A stretch of DNA of 64,000 nucleotides. Source: Exophiala sp. HKRS030 (Eukaryota; Ascomycota; Eurotiomycetes; Chaetothyriales; Herpotrichiellaceae). The notes beneath the pieces were generated by a model. The model was not told the DNA's origin. It saw nothing but the letters and a program-made list of their open reading frames with translations, and did not search any database. The position numbers and the translations under genes were made by a program. Shown here one piece after another: positions 20,390-31,000 of the stretch. Where the stretch lies: positions 3,785,665 through 3,849,664 of the forward strand of contig JAHWDD010000003.1 in assembly GCA_023897205.1 (NCBI GenBank). The letters run 5' to 3'. Within the stretch, counting starts at the first letter, position 1; every line of letters starts with the position of its first letter.

Positions 20390-21661
20390 TCACCACCTCG
20401 GAATAGCGGCCGAAAATTCCGGATGGAACTTCTTCATATAGGTGGTGTCGTCTCTCTTCCGCAAACCACAGTCGAGATACTGCTGATGAAGTCGAGCCAG
20501 CTTATCTCTGTCGAGTTCGACCCCAAGTCCAGGCGTAACTGGCACAGTGACGCCGCCATCTACCCATTTCAGTGCGCCATCGACAACGACGTCTTCATCG
20601 CGACGCTTCCATGGCCAGTGAGTGTCGCAAGCATAGTCGAGATTGGGAGTCGCAGATGCTAGATGTGTCATGGCGGCAAGAGATATGCCCAGATGACTGT
20701 TCGAATGCATTGAAAGTCGCATGCCCCAGGTCGCGCAGATGGCCGCTAGGATCTGAGACTTTCGCAGACCACCCCAGAAGTGATGATCGGATAGAATTAC
20801 TTGTACTGCATCCTGCAATATGCTAGGGGGTAGGTGGTTGAAGGCCACCACGGCCATATTCGAAGCTAGAGGCATCGATGCCTCTTTTGCGACTGCAGCC
20901 ATGCCTTCGATTTCTGGCGCCGGATCTTCCAGATACTCAACGATGCCTTCGAGTTCCTTCGCGACCCATTTGGATGTCTCGACTGTCCACGCAGCATTGG
21001 GATCCAGTCTGAGCGGTCTGTCGGGAAATGCAGCATGTAAAGCTTTGATAGCCTCGACCTCCTGAGCTGGGGGGAAAACGCCGCCTTTGAGTTTAATCGC
21101 TTTAAATCCATATTCGTCTATGATTTTCTGTGCTTGCTTGACCACGCCAGCTGGGTCCAGAGCGGCACCATATTCGTCGTCTGGCTGTCCCAGGTGTCCT
21201 GCCCATTTATAGAAAAGGTATGCTGAATACTGAACATTGTCTCTTACTCTGCCTCCCAGCAAATCCGACACGGGTACACCAGCCAACTTGCCCTGTATAT
21301 CAAGACATGCAACCTCGAATGGCGAGAAGACTTTGTCGACAACAGATGCCGTCGTGACCATGCCAGCCATTCCATCACCTCCAGTGCTAGTGTCGCCTTC
21401 TAGACTTTTGACACAAATCTGATAGATGGCATTCGTGTCGTAAATTGAGACGCCTTTGAGTTGGTTGGCTACACTTTGGAGACGGCCAAGGTGGACCGAA
21501 TCTCCATATGATTCCCCCAGTCCATAAGGTCCATCAGTGACAACTTCGATGACACTGCGTAGTGCGAACGGTTCGTGAACCCCGACGCTGTTCAGCAGGG
21601 GCATATCATGAAATGCCACCGGCGTGATAATGACATCTCTGATCCTAGCACTTTGCGACAT
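20390..21661 (-). CDS. Enolase-superfamily sugar-acid dehydratase, glucarate dehydratase type
   Basis: Single exon of 423 residues. The N-terminal capping domain is followed by the barrel with a full acid/base set: Lys190-x-Lys192 (FKAIKLKGGV), Asp220-x-Asn222 (LRLDPNAAW), Glu245 (YLEDPAPE), Asp292 in LSDHHFWGGLR, and His319 in SMHSNSHLGISLAAMTHLA. The KxK, DxN and MHSNSHLG blocks together are those of bacterial D-glucarate dehydratase (GudD/GlucD), which turns glucarate into 5-keto-4-deoxyglucarate. The length matches bacterial enzymes (about 440 residues). It diverges from an MFS carrier across 483 bases and converges on a DHDPS-family lyase that could take its product. Related fungal enzymes may use galactarate or another aldaric acid, so substrate certainty is moderate. 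Confidence 0.88.
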   Translation of the reverse strand: MSQSARIRDVIITPVAFHDMPLLNSVGVHEPFALRSVIEVVTDGPYGLGESYGDSVHLGRLQSVANQLKGVSIYDTNAIYQICVKSLEGDTSTGGDGMAGMVTTASVVDKVFSPFEVACLDIQGKLAGVPVSDLLGGRVRDNVQYSAYLFYKWAGHLGQPDDEYGAALDPAGVVKQAQKIIDEYGFKAIKLKGGVFPPAQEVEAIKALHAAFPDRPLRLDPNAAWTVETSKWVAKELEGIVEYLEDPAPEIEGMAAVAKEASMPLASNMAVVAFNHLPPSILQDAVQVILSDHHFWGGLRKSQILAAICATWGMRLSMHSNSHLGISLAAMTHLASATPNLDYACDTHWPWKRRDEDVVVDGALKWVDGGVTVPVTPGLGVELDRDKLARLHQQYLDCGLRKRDDTTYMKKFHPEFSAAIPRW

Positions 21662-22144
21662 GATTTCTGATTCTTGGTAGACAATTCAAGTTATGTGATG
21701 CTCGGCCATGGATGCTGCAAGTGGAAAGGCGCTGAATGATAATGTGATGGTAAAGTGTATCGACCGAGCCATCTCCAACTTGGATTTGATCGCATAAATG
21801 TTTTTGGGGTCGAAGTTTCGGGATAGACCTCCGTCAGCGTTGTGATGAGCTATCGATCCGACGGATGTAGTTGACGGAAAAGCACCAGCCAGCTGACCAG
21901 TGCCCGCCACCCTACGGAATGTCATCTGAGGTGGTGGGATCCGCTTTTCCGTGTTCTGATCCACCCCGATCCCCACGGTCTGCTAACAATTTTGCGGGGA
22001 GGAACACTTCCGGGATAACGTTGGAAACTTTGGATATATAGCGTGGATCCCACTCGTGGCCATTAGAATGGTTGCCACAACGCAAAGACATCTTCCCTAC
22101 ACCTTCCGGCACCAGGACAACCAGGAACTCAGATCTTCGACGCC
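21662..22144. promoter_or_regulatory. Divergent promoter of dehydratase and MFS carrier
   Basis: The 483 bases are shared by the two genes. It contains a perfect CCG-A-CGG palindrome (ATCCGACGGAT, 21856-21866), CGGAAAAGC at 21875-21883 and its reverse complement at 21943-21951. A TATATA at 22035-22040 lies about 105 bases before the carrier ATG. The arrangement fits co-regulation by the nearby Zn2Cys6 factor. Binding is inferred only. Confidence 0.5.
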
Positions 22145-23991
22145 ATGGCCCTCAGAAAGTCAACTGAGAAGGATATCATCGATATCAAGGATGAGGAGGC
22201 TTCGCACCTGGAAAGCAGAGCCCGTGTGATTGAAATTGATACGTTTCGTGTCTGTGGTCTGAACGACGAAGATGTCGATTTCTATACCAACTACCCAGCT
22301 CAAGATCGAAAGAAGACATTTCGCAAGATTGATGTTCGGCTTATCCCCATGCTTGCTCTTCTGTAAGTGGCCCCCCTTTGATTGATGTTTACGCTATGCC
22401 TCTGTCTTGCCTTCAGCTCCACCGCGTCTGTCGATGATCCGGTTGATCCCTGCTAACGAGGAGCAGATACCTGATTTGTCACATTGATCGAGCAAATATC
22501 GGCAATGCCAAAATTGAGGGTATGGTGCCAGACTTGGGCATGACAAACGTACAATACAACATTGTCTTGTCGATCTGTGAGTTAAGCCAGCTTTACCGAC
22601 CAGCATTGATAACAGGCCGCTCCATTCTGCACCCTGCTGACACCTATCGCAATAGTTTTCATTCCATACATTCTGTTCGAAATTCCCAGCAATATTGTAC
22701 TGAAGAAATTCAAGCGCCCATCATCATATCTGGGTATCCTCGTCGTCTGCTGGGGAATCGTGATGACTTGCACGGGATTGGTCCAGAACTTCGCTGGTTT
22801 GATGACCACTCGTGTACTGCTCGGAATTTTCGAGTGAGTTTGGCTGATTACTTGTCGGATCATCGTACTGACAAGAATGACAGAGCTGGATTTTTCCCAG
22901 GTGCCATTTATCTGTGCTCCTATTGGTATATGCCAAAAGATCTAGCGACACGAATCTCGTACTTTTACTGCGCCAGCGCGCTGTCTGGTGCTTTCTCTGG
23001 TCTCCTGGCTGCAGGGATTGCCCAGATGGATGGTGTTGCTGGCTTGGAGGGATGGCGGTGGATCTTCCTCCTGGAGGGTATTGCAACAGTCGTCCTCGGT
23101 GTCGCTTGCTTCTTCCTGCTCATTGACACTCCGGCTCTTTCCACACGGTGGCTGGAACCCCAAGAAATCCGCTACTTGGAGCTCTCAATGTTTATCAAGC
23201 AAGGTGGTGCATTCCAAGAAGAGTCTGGTTCCAAGATGAGAGACTTGACAAAGGTGTTGACGAACTGGAGAGTTTACGTGCAGGCTTACTTCCTCGTCTG
23301 CCAGTCTGCGCTCTCTTATGGTATGTCCCTTTGTTGATTATCTGTGGTAAGCTCTGAGACTGACAATCCTTGCGCAGGAATCAAATTCACTCTACCGACC
23401 ATCACAAAGGCCATGGGGTTCAGCTCTACGGTAGCTCAATTGACATCGGCTCCTCCATACGTTGCAGCTGCGATATCGGCCGTCCTCTTTGCACGACTCT
23501 CTGACAGATACTACTGGCGAATGCCTTTCGTAGTCATCCCCATGTTGATCGTCACAGTCGCCTACTCGATTATCATTTCGCTGAATGGTGCTCTTCAAGC
23601 CAAGAGAGGAGTAGCCTACTTTTCTGTTGTCCTGGCTGTGGTTGGTATCTATCCTATCCAGGCTGCTGCGGCGAGCTGGAATGCGAACAACATCGCCCCA
23701 GCGTCGCGACGTGCAATTGGTATCGCACTGATGAACTGCGTTGGCAATGTCGGCGGTATCGTGGGCTCTTTCATGTACCTCGAGTCCGAAAAGCCAAAAT
23801 ACCACACAGGCTTCGGTCTCAGTTTGGCTTTCGGTGCAACTGGATTCATTGTTGCATTGTTCCTTGAGTGGAGTTACAAGTCGGCGAATGCGCGAAAGGC
23901 GAAGCTCGTTGAGGAAGCAAAGGTCAGGTACACCGAGGAAGAATTGTTCGACATGGGAGACAGATCTCCTTTGTTCAAGCACGTATTGTAA
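22145..23991 (+). CDS. MFS transporter, anion:cation symporter (Dal5/allantoate permease) type
   Basis: Five exons: 22145-22362, 22467-22576, 22656-22833, 22884-23320 and 23378-23991, giving 518 residues. After an acidic N-terminal tail the first helix is interrupted by intron 1, then comes the signature LICHIDRANIGNAKIEG, the standard start of ACS-family carriers. Other hallmarks are PYILFEIPSNI with KKFKRPSSYLG, a GFFPGAIYLCSYWY helix, GWRWIFLLEG, and a second half with SDRYYWRMPF and NIAPASRRAIGIALMN. Twelve membrane helices are expected, at the plasma membrane. The family moves organic anions such as allantoate, nicotinate, tartrate and sugar acids. Head-to-head with the glucarate-dehydratase-type gene, it is the likely uptake system for the cluster's substrate. 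Confidence 0.92.
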
Positions 23992-24813
23992 GGTGCCGTG
24001 GATTGACATTGCGAGGCTGGAGAATGAACGCGAGAAAATTCCTCTCGGCATGCAGCACCGTGAAAGCCAGAGGTGGCCATACTCACTATTTTTGAACTGA
24101 CGAGAATTTCCGTAAAGCAACAGCCAACACATTAGCAATGCTTTGAGACACTTGTCCTTCATGGACCATATAACACTAAGCATGAGACTAAAAATAATAA
24201 AGAATGAACAATTGAGAAGCTGCCTACCGATTTTGATGCTCGTTTCTTATGATATTCCATAACTCGGTACCTCAAGTCATGGTTGGAACGCGAGATCAAA
24301 CTCGAAAGGATAATGGCGACTTCAAGCTCAAACTAGCGATTAATGGTGTGCGCCTCAGTTGGGTGAAACAACCAATAGAGGCGGTCTCCCAACCCCAGGC
24401 AATTGTGCCTATCATGGGACCTAGCCGAGTATTCGCTCGGCTGTGCCGTGATTATCCCTATGGTTTACTTAGAAGTTAAGGTCTCAGCCTTCATGTTCAT
24501 TTTCTTTACTCTCGACTAACTAAAAGGCAACACCGACGCCTCAAGCTTGCACACTTTCCGACGACGTCAAGCCAAGTGTGCAGTAACTTCCTTTCTCTCC
24601 CTCGGGACGCGAATCCTCCGACATGGAGATTCTCAAGGCAGTTCTTGCTCAATCGCCATTTATGCAAAAAGACTTTATCTACCGATCACACCATTGCTAT
24701 GCGAACTAGTATTGCTCGGATTTCTGCCCGCATAGAACCGATTCGAGAAATGCAAGGTCACATTCGAAAGAAAGCTATCCTCGCAACATCAGGTCGCTGC
24801 GTGCTGATACATC
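23992..24813. other. Intergenic, no gene recognised
   Basis: Separates the catabolic cluster from the second HET gene. No conserved frame, RNA or repeat was found. Confidence 0.6.
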
Positions 24814-27303
24814 ATGGCAGCATATGAGTATCAACATCGAAGCTTGCAGGATGCAAGCCGGCAGATTCGACTTCTGAAGGTATTTCCAAGTCGAGACAAG
24901 GATGCACTCTTGAAGACAAGTATCTCGACATATAACCTCCCCGATGCAGACGGCCCAAAGCGTGAGATGCTTCAAGCACACGTAGCTCTGCCTCCTTATT
25001 TTGCTATCTCGTATGTGTGCGGGTTTGGCGACGAATTGATAAAATCCCATCAAATATTGATCGATGAGAAACCTTTTCCCGTCACCAGGAAGGTTTATTC
25101 TGCAATACGAATAATTCGATACAGCCTCAGTATGCCGATACATTTGTGGATCGATTGCATTTCTATCAGTCAGACGGATAACAGGGAGAAGTCGCAACAA
25201 ATCCTCTTGTTAGACAGGATATACAATCTGTCCATGCTGGTCAGCGTGTGGTTAGGAAGTCCTACTCCGGAGACCGAGAAAGCGTTGCGCTTCGTAACGT
25301 CTCTTGTCCACGGTACCACATTTCTCAAAGTCTCGGATGCGTTCATCGAGCAATATTCGTTGAATTCAGTTCAGAATACAACAAGAGGGCGATTTGATAC
25401 TGTGCGCGAAGGCGTCCTTCGCACAGGCTACGCCACGATCATGAATTCAGCGATGCGATTGGCTTGGGTCGGAAATGTACTTGATGATGTATCCTCGGGT
25501 GCATCAAGTTCTAGCAAGCCTTTCGTTGAGAGCGAGCTTCGATATCAGCACCAATATCATCAAGAGGGCAGATTCTTCAAAAACATTCAGCAGCGGCGAG
25601 AGAGACGAGCTGAGATCTCTGACCGGCGGCAGCACTACGAAAGGGTAGATGCCATGAGCCGCAAATCGAGCAAGACACAGCATCTTCCGTTTCAGCCCGC
25701 TGATAAATCGGGCTTCTGGAACCAAGTTAAGACGACCTATCAGTTAGGAGTGCAGAAGTCGAAGCAGAAAACTTCATCAATATCGGCTGAACACAGCGAA
25801 GCAGCTTCAAGGGCAAACGGCAACGAAGCCTCAGCCTATCCGAGTTTGAGAGTTGGTGAGTACCGAAATGCCAAATTTCAGCCTCCTACGCCCGTCGATG
25901 CAGGAAAATGGTCTGCATGGCAACCAAACAACAATCTGCTAGAATCACTACAGCCTGATGAACTCAGAGATATAGTGAATATAATCGAGAAATCCCTGAT
26001 AGCAGGATCCAATTACTTTGACAGAATGTGGACAATGCAGGAGCCATGCGTTGGCCGGACTGTAGCAATCATTGGGGAAACCACGCAGGTCGAAATGAAA
26101 GACTTCCTTAAAGTTGTTCAACACCTCAAAAACACTTTGTCCATCGACATGCCATATACTGACGAAATGAATCAATTACAGTGGATCAATGCCGAGTGGC
26201 ATGCAGGAGCACGATTGCCACTTCGGACCTTGCTTTATGAATGCCGGAACAGAAAATGCTTCGATCCAAAGGACAAGATATACGCGATACTAGGACTAAT
26301 GTGCGAAAGACGAACCATCCTGGTCCAACCAGATTATGATTCACCCGTGGCAGAAGTCTACGCGAATGCGACCAAATTCATCATTGCATCTGATCAGTCC
26401 CTAGATGTCATTTGCACGCACAAACCTGGTGGATCAATGTTTGAATTACCGTCGTGGTGTCCTGACTTCCAAGCCTTTGGTACTTCCAAACTCCTTGCGC
26501 CATTGACGGATGCGAGCGGTCGTACCGTGATATATGATGCATCACTTTCTCGCTTACCCCAGAAGCTTGAAAATCCATACATGCGTCCTGCGAACTGGCG
26601 AGAACTGAGAGTCGAGGGTATCTGCCTTGGGAGAATTCGCACACTGTCGGAGGAAGCCACGCCGGATTCTAACTTGAAAGATATGCAGTCGGTCTGGCAA
26701 AGGGCTTTGTTACGTGGCCGAGATGTCCGTGCAACGGAGCTTGACCTGTTTGATGCTCTATCTCAATTGGTCTGTCTGCTCGAAAAACTCTTGGTCCGTT
26801 CGAGGGATAGTTGCAAGCAGATTCCCGACTCCGAAACCATGGAACTTCTGCGGTCTTCCGTCGGGTTGATCCAACAGGAAGGCCATTCAACTGAATTGTT
26901 CCAACAATATGTCAGTACCCTGGCCACCGGTCGTAAATCTGTCGATGCCAGGTGTGACTTTCAAGAGATCCTCAGCATCATGAGTCGTGCGTGTATTGGC
27001 GATGAGGGAGGATTAGCGGCCATGAAAACGTTGTACCACGCCCTGGAAGCAGGCCTGAGATCACGAAAAGGTTTCTCTCTAGAGGACGGCATTATAATTG
27101 GTGCTTGTCCTGCTGGAGCGAGGATGGATGACGAAGTCTATGTCCTGATAGGGTGCAATGTCCCTGTCGTCCTGCGCCAGCTTGACGATATAGGGCATTA
27201 TCAGTTGATCGGAGAGTGTTACTGTCATGGATTTATGGACGGTGAGGCGATGCCACGGGGATATTCAGGGGATCGTGCCGTCGAAGGATTTATTCTCATA
27301 TAA
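24814..27303 (+). CDS. HET-domain protein 2
   Basis: Single exon of 829 residues. The HET domain begins near residue 62 (YFAISYVCGFG) and runs through SAIRIIRYSLSMPIHLWIDCISISQ and IYNLSMLVSVWLGSPTPETEKAL. A long, polar insertion of about 200 residues (roughly 200-390, rich in Arg, Gln and Ser) splits this part from the next block, DRMWTMQEPCVG. The C-terminal half has RTLLYECRNRKCFDPKDKIYAILGL, VQPDYDSPVAEVYAN, LPSWCPDF and a closing YQLIGECYCHGFMDGEAM, the usual tail of large fungal HET proteins. The expected role is non-self recognition or programmed cell death, with partner unknown. The WG of the canonical SYxWG reads CG here. The frame is intact, unlike the third HET gene. Confidence 0.88.
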   Translation: MAAYEYQHRSLQDASRQIRLLKVFPSRDKDALLKTSISTYNLPDADGPKREMLQAHVALPPYFAISYVCGFGDELIKSHQILIDEKPFPVTRKVYSAIRIIRYSLSMPIHLWIDCISISQTDNREKSQQILLLDRIYNLSMLVSVWLGSPTPETEKALRFVTSLVHGTTFLKVSDAFIEQYSLNSVQNTTRGRFDTVREGVLRTGYATIMNSAMRLAWVGNVLDDVSSGASSSSKPFVESELRYQHQYHQEGRFFKNIQQRRERRAEISDRRQHYERVDAMSRKSSKTQHLPFQPADKSGFWNQVKTTYQLGVQKSKQKTSSISAEHSEAASRANGNEASAYPSLRVGEYRNAKFQPPTPVDAGKWSAWQPNNNLLESLQPDELRDIVNIIEKSLIAGSNYFDRMWTMQEPCVGRTVAIIGETTQVEMKDFLKVVQHLKNTLSIDMPYTDEMNQLQWINAEWHAGARLPLRTLLYECRNRKCFDPKDKIYAILGLMCERRTILVQPDYDSPVAEVYANATKFIIASDQSLDVICTHKPGGSMFELPSWCPDFQAFGTSKLLAPLTDASGRTVIYDASLSRLPQKLENPYMRPANWRELRVEGICLGRIRTLSEEATPDSNLKDMQSVWQRALLRGRDVRATELDLFDALSQLVCLLEKLLVRSRDSCKQIPDSETMELLRSSVGLIQQEGHSTELFQQYVSTLATGRKSVDARCDFQEILSIMSRACIGDEGGLAAMKTLYHALEAGLRSRKGFSLEDGIIIGACPAGARMDDEVYVLIGCNVPVVLRQLDDIGHYQLIGECYCHGFMDGEAMPRGYSGDRAVEGFILI

Positions 27304-27672
27304 CGATCTCCAGGCAGTCAGAGAATGGCGTACATATGGCCATGGCTCCAAGAGAATAATTAGTGCCACTTGGTAAAGTGCTGGGTGGCGCATTCATGGA
27401 CCACTTCGCGAGAGTCCTATGGATACAATTGCAAATGTTCCCAGTACTTTTGTAGTCCCGTTGTGACGGAGCCTCTTTCGCTCCTAAGCCCCACGGCATA
27501 CGCAATGCTTTCCCCACCTGGCTCGAAGGCAATTCCCAGGCCCAAGTCCAAGCGTGTGATAACATCACAGATCTGCGCCAGAAAAAGCATTGCCCATGGC
27601 CATTTTAACGACACTCTTCCCTGTTCGATTATAAACCAACAAAATCATACTACGACTTCGCAATAACTGTCA
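27304..27672. other. Short intergenic region
   Basis: Promoter space of the oxygenase gene. Nothing else was recognised. Confidence 0.55.
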
Positions 27673-28622
27673 ATGATCGGCGAGAACGATACTGCTCTAC
27701 CGCCATCTGACCCACCACCACTATTGTCAGAGGACGAACTCGTAGAACTTGCAGCCCAAGGATGGCTGACAATACCCTTGCCAGATGAGCTGAATAGAAA
27801 TCTTCAAGAACTCTTCCGCCATTCGACTTCGTTCTTCGGCCAATCCACGGACCACAAGCGCAAATCATACCCGAGAAGTCGCGGTACCGAGTATGGGTAC
27901 TACGAAGTGGAGGGCGAGAAGGAATATGTAACCTTCCGGCGTTATGTCCATCAAACATCCGCAACACCTTCAGCAAACGAACTGGAGTTTGAGCAGAGCA
28001 CTGCTACCGTCTGGCGCGAGGCTGCCACACTGCTGCACAGGATCTTGTGCGACATTTCTCGGGCGAGCGATCTCGACCTGTCGGTGTGGAACGACATTCT
28101 CGACGGGACCTTGACCATGCCAGCTTCAGACAGCGACATGACTCACACCCTGCTGCGCGTGTTCCACTACCATCCCTCTACAGGACACGCGGCTGCACAC
28201 ACTGACCTCGGCCTCCTAACACTGTGCGTTGGTGACGGCCACGGTCTCCAAGTACTCGATCGGAGGAAAGCAATGGACGGAGAAGCGGCTTGGGTCGATG
28301 CTCCCGCGACCACTAACACCGCAACAATACTCGTGAGTGAGACACTGGGCATGCTCTCGAACAGGACAATGAATACTGGTATCCATCGAGTTGTTGGAAA
28401 CCCGAAGGGAGGAACAGTGCGGTGTTTGCGTTGAGACATTCGTCTCGGCATCATGTTGATCTTAGTCTGTTTGGTGGGGATGGGAAGATCCATCCTAGTG
28501 AGCTGTATAAGGTGATGGAGGTGGGGAAAGTGAATATCAATGTTGTGAAGAAGGATATGGATAGGCAGTACGAAGCGTTCTACAGTGGGCAAGCGAAAGA
28601 TAATGGGCCAGGGATGGGTTGA
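27673..28622 (+). CDS. 2-oxoglutarate/Fe(II) oxygenase (isopenicillin-N-synthase-like), one suspected base error
   Basis: The frame from 27673 covers the N-terminal DIOX-like part and the catalytic barrel. The iron ligands are His176 and Asp178 (AAHTDLGLLTLCVGD) and His238 (NTGIHRVV). The frame then meets a stop at 28435. One frame over, the sequence continues as VFALRHSSRHHVDLSLFGG and on to a stop at 28620-28622. This holds the conserved Arg expected to bind the 2-oxoglutarate carboxylate. Adding one G at 28411-28412 joins the two parts into a normal 316-residue protein ending GPGMG. Relatives include thymine dioxygenase-like and biosynthetic oxygenases, and the substrate is not predictable. 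If the missing base is real in the organism, the protein loses its C-terminal quarter and the co-substrate Arg, and would probably be inactive. Confidence 0.8.
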
Positions 28623-29071
28623 GGTCTACCACGATGTCAGACGTCATTCGTATAGCCTTCTGCGAAATCTCTGGCAGAAATGAGAATATGCACTGGCAGA
28701 GTTCGAACATGACACACGCATTGCAAATTGTGAAAGAGAAGTACATCGATGTGGCAGCCTTGCTTCAGGCAGAGAGTCTACTTTGATAAGTACGGCGAAG
28801 CATAACATCCCCTTAAACGATAGCATTCGCAGACAAGCAAGGCTGTGCAAATTAACGTCACTTCATACACGCCCCAGACAGACTTTTGTTGTCGAAACTC
28901 GTAGGAATTCGTGGATTGGCATACGGACGATGAAGGTAGAATAGTGTCGTATCATTTTTTGGACGACCTGCCCACCTGTGTCTCGCGATTGTCTGCTACC
29001 TCTTCCGCGCGATTTCATTGAGGATCTGCTGACCAAGACTTCATCTGGCCTGAAGCCTGTTCCCAGCGAAG
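28623..29071. other. Intergenic, no gene recognised
   Basis: Lies between the oxygenase and the DUF1152 gene. The minus-strand frames here have no conserved content. Confidence 0.55.
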
Positions 29072-30497
29072 ATGACAGGTTCCAAAGCATCTTCTTTTGC
29101 AGAAATTCTTGCAGTGGGCCTACAGACGTCTTCGCATCAAGTTGAAGCCGCATTGCCCAACCTGCCGTCAAATGTGCAAGTTGTTTTGCAACGCCAGTTG
29201 TCAAGAAGCCTGAGCGATGCCGGGCCATATACCGACAAACCGACATGCAAGATCGAAGGTGAGGAGCAATTCCTTGAAGCCCTTCGTACCGCAGACCTAG
29301 GCGAGGCGTTATTCACACTAGCCCGTGTCTATGATGCGGGTCATATTGTGCTATGCAAGAGTCGTGCCTTAGCCTTACGCGGCAAACCTCACAATGAAAA
29401 CTTGCTCAAGAATCCTATACTGGACGTACATGAGTTATCACAACAGATTGGATTGGGTCATGACTATCGCAACAGCGAGGTTAGGCTACGACTCGAGGAC
29501 GAGGGATCTAACATCCTCAAGGCCGAGTGGACTCCCGTCATCCCGATGAGCTTCGATCATATCCCAAAGCTCGAATCTCTCGGAGGACTGCTCCCAGGCG
29601 AAACATCAGCTGGCCAGTCTTACGCGGGCATTGGCGGTGGAGGGGGATCTGATGTTGTCAGCGCGAGTCTCCTCGGCCATTTGTTGCGAAGAAGTGGAAA
29701 GGAAATGAACCTATTGATCTCGACGAGGACTTGGCGAACAGGTTCTCAAGGGCAAAGGGCAGTAAGATGGGCGTGAAGCGCGAAATACATGAGCATGGGG
29801 ACCTGCTGTCCTCAATGACCAACCGGTCCCTGGGACCTATCGAGTGACGAGGGACACCTTCAGTGAGGGTCGAGACCTTGAGACGGTACCGATCAACCAC
29901 CATGAAGAGATCTACATTGTGTTGGATCAAGGTGAGGAAGGGAACGACATACGGCCCGAGGATAGGAGCGAGCTTGAACAGCAATTCCATGCTGTCCTGA
30001 CACAACATAAGGCTGCAGACACCGTCATCGTCGTTGATACTGGCGGAGATGTCTTTGGGGCCGATTCTGTGACGTTCAGCACCCCAGACCAAGATCTACG
30101 AGTCCAGCGAGCACTCGATCATCTTTCAGACACATATCCCAATCTTGTGACGGCGGTTCTTGCACCAGGCGTTGACGCGCCTAGTAATGCACCTCAGAAG
30201 GCCCAAATGGCGGGAGGTCAAAGATACCAGCCCAACGACGAAGAGAAAGCTCTACTGCTTGAGCTACTCGTTCAAGAGTACCAGATGGACGGATCAGTCC
30301 CAGCACGCTTTGGCAAGACGAGTCTGTGTCTCCAGGAAGCGTTGAAGGGAAAACGTGGTTGGGCGTGTCTGAATCTGCCTGGTCACGTGGTAGACACGTG
30401 GGACAATCCTTGGAGTTGCTTTGTCTACATCAGGGAATGTATGACAGATATCATATTGATGCCTCTACAGAGTCTCCTGCCACTGATCGATGGCTAG
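29072..30497 (+). CDS. DUF1152-family protein, two suspected base errors
   Basis: The N-terminal 190 residues are followed by the DUF1152 core, which opens with the glycine loop AGIGGGGGSDVVSASLLGHLLRR. The first frame stops at 29774-29776 soon after STRTWRTGSQG. Adding one G at 29757-29759 gives GSKMGVKREIHEHG. Adding another at 29797-29800 gives PAVLNDQPVPGTYRVTRDTFSEGRD. From there the frame reads without interruption through DTVIVVDTGGDVFGADSV, STPDQDLRVQRAL, APGVDAP and PWSCFVYIRECMTDIILMP to the stop at 30495-30497. Corrected length is 475 residues. DUF1152 occurs in archaea, bacteria and fungi. The glycine-rich nucleotide-like loop and the DTGGD motif suggest ligand or nucleotide binding, but no reaction is established. 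Both breaks are single missing Gs in G runs, which points to a consensus error. Confidence 0.8.
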
Positions 30498-31000
30498 GGG
30501 CCGGGACTCGGGAGAATATTGAGTATATTGAAATCGCCACAACTGGACCGAGGCCACGCGAGGCCCAGAGGCGTGTGGGGGCCGTTTTAAGGACTGAGGG
30601 GCCGCCGAGGAGAGCCTCCTTAGCCCTTGAGGGTAAGCTTTTCAGGCCTTAGGTAAGACTGCGGGTGCCGATAAGGAAGAATATGCGGGGCTAATCCATG
30701 CCGGTACGCCCCGAGAAATGACAGCCCAACACGGTTCTCGGTAGGCGGTGTATCAATTCTCCTCGGGCATTGGATAGAAGGATTATGACTCGTTTGGCAC
30801 AATTCGGAACTGCTCGAACGTCACTTTTTTCTCTTCCCATCCTTGCTCGAATTTCAACATGCATTGGTCTCAATCTCACCACGTTTTTCTTTGTGAATAA
30901 CCTCCTGTGAAAGACCTGGGAAATGTCCTGCCAGCTGCATCTTGGGTCTCACGTACCGAACTGTTTTTTTCTTTCCCTCAAGCAATGAAGACAGGGAGAA
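30498..31000 (+). other. arg2 promoter/leader with a 21-codon upstream ORF
   Basis: The leader contains an ATG at 30923 opening 21 codons (MSCQLHLGSHVPNCFFLSLKQ) with a TGA at 30986-30988, 12 bases before the arg2 start. This is the place where other fungi keep the arginine attenuator peptide, but its conserved residues are not present. A further ATG at 30985 overlaps that stop, out of frame with arg2. Confidence 0.45.
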
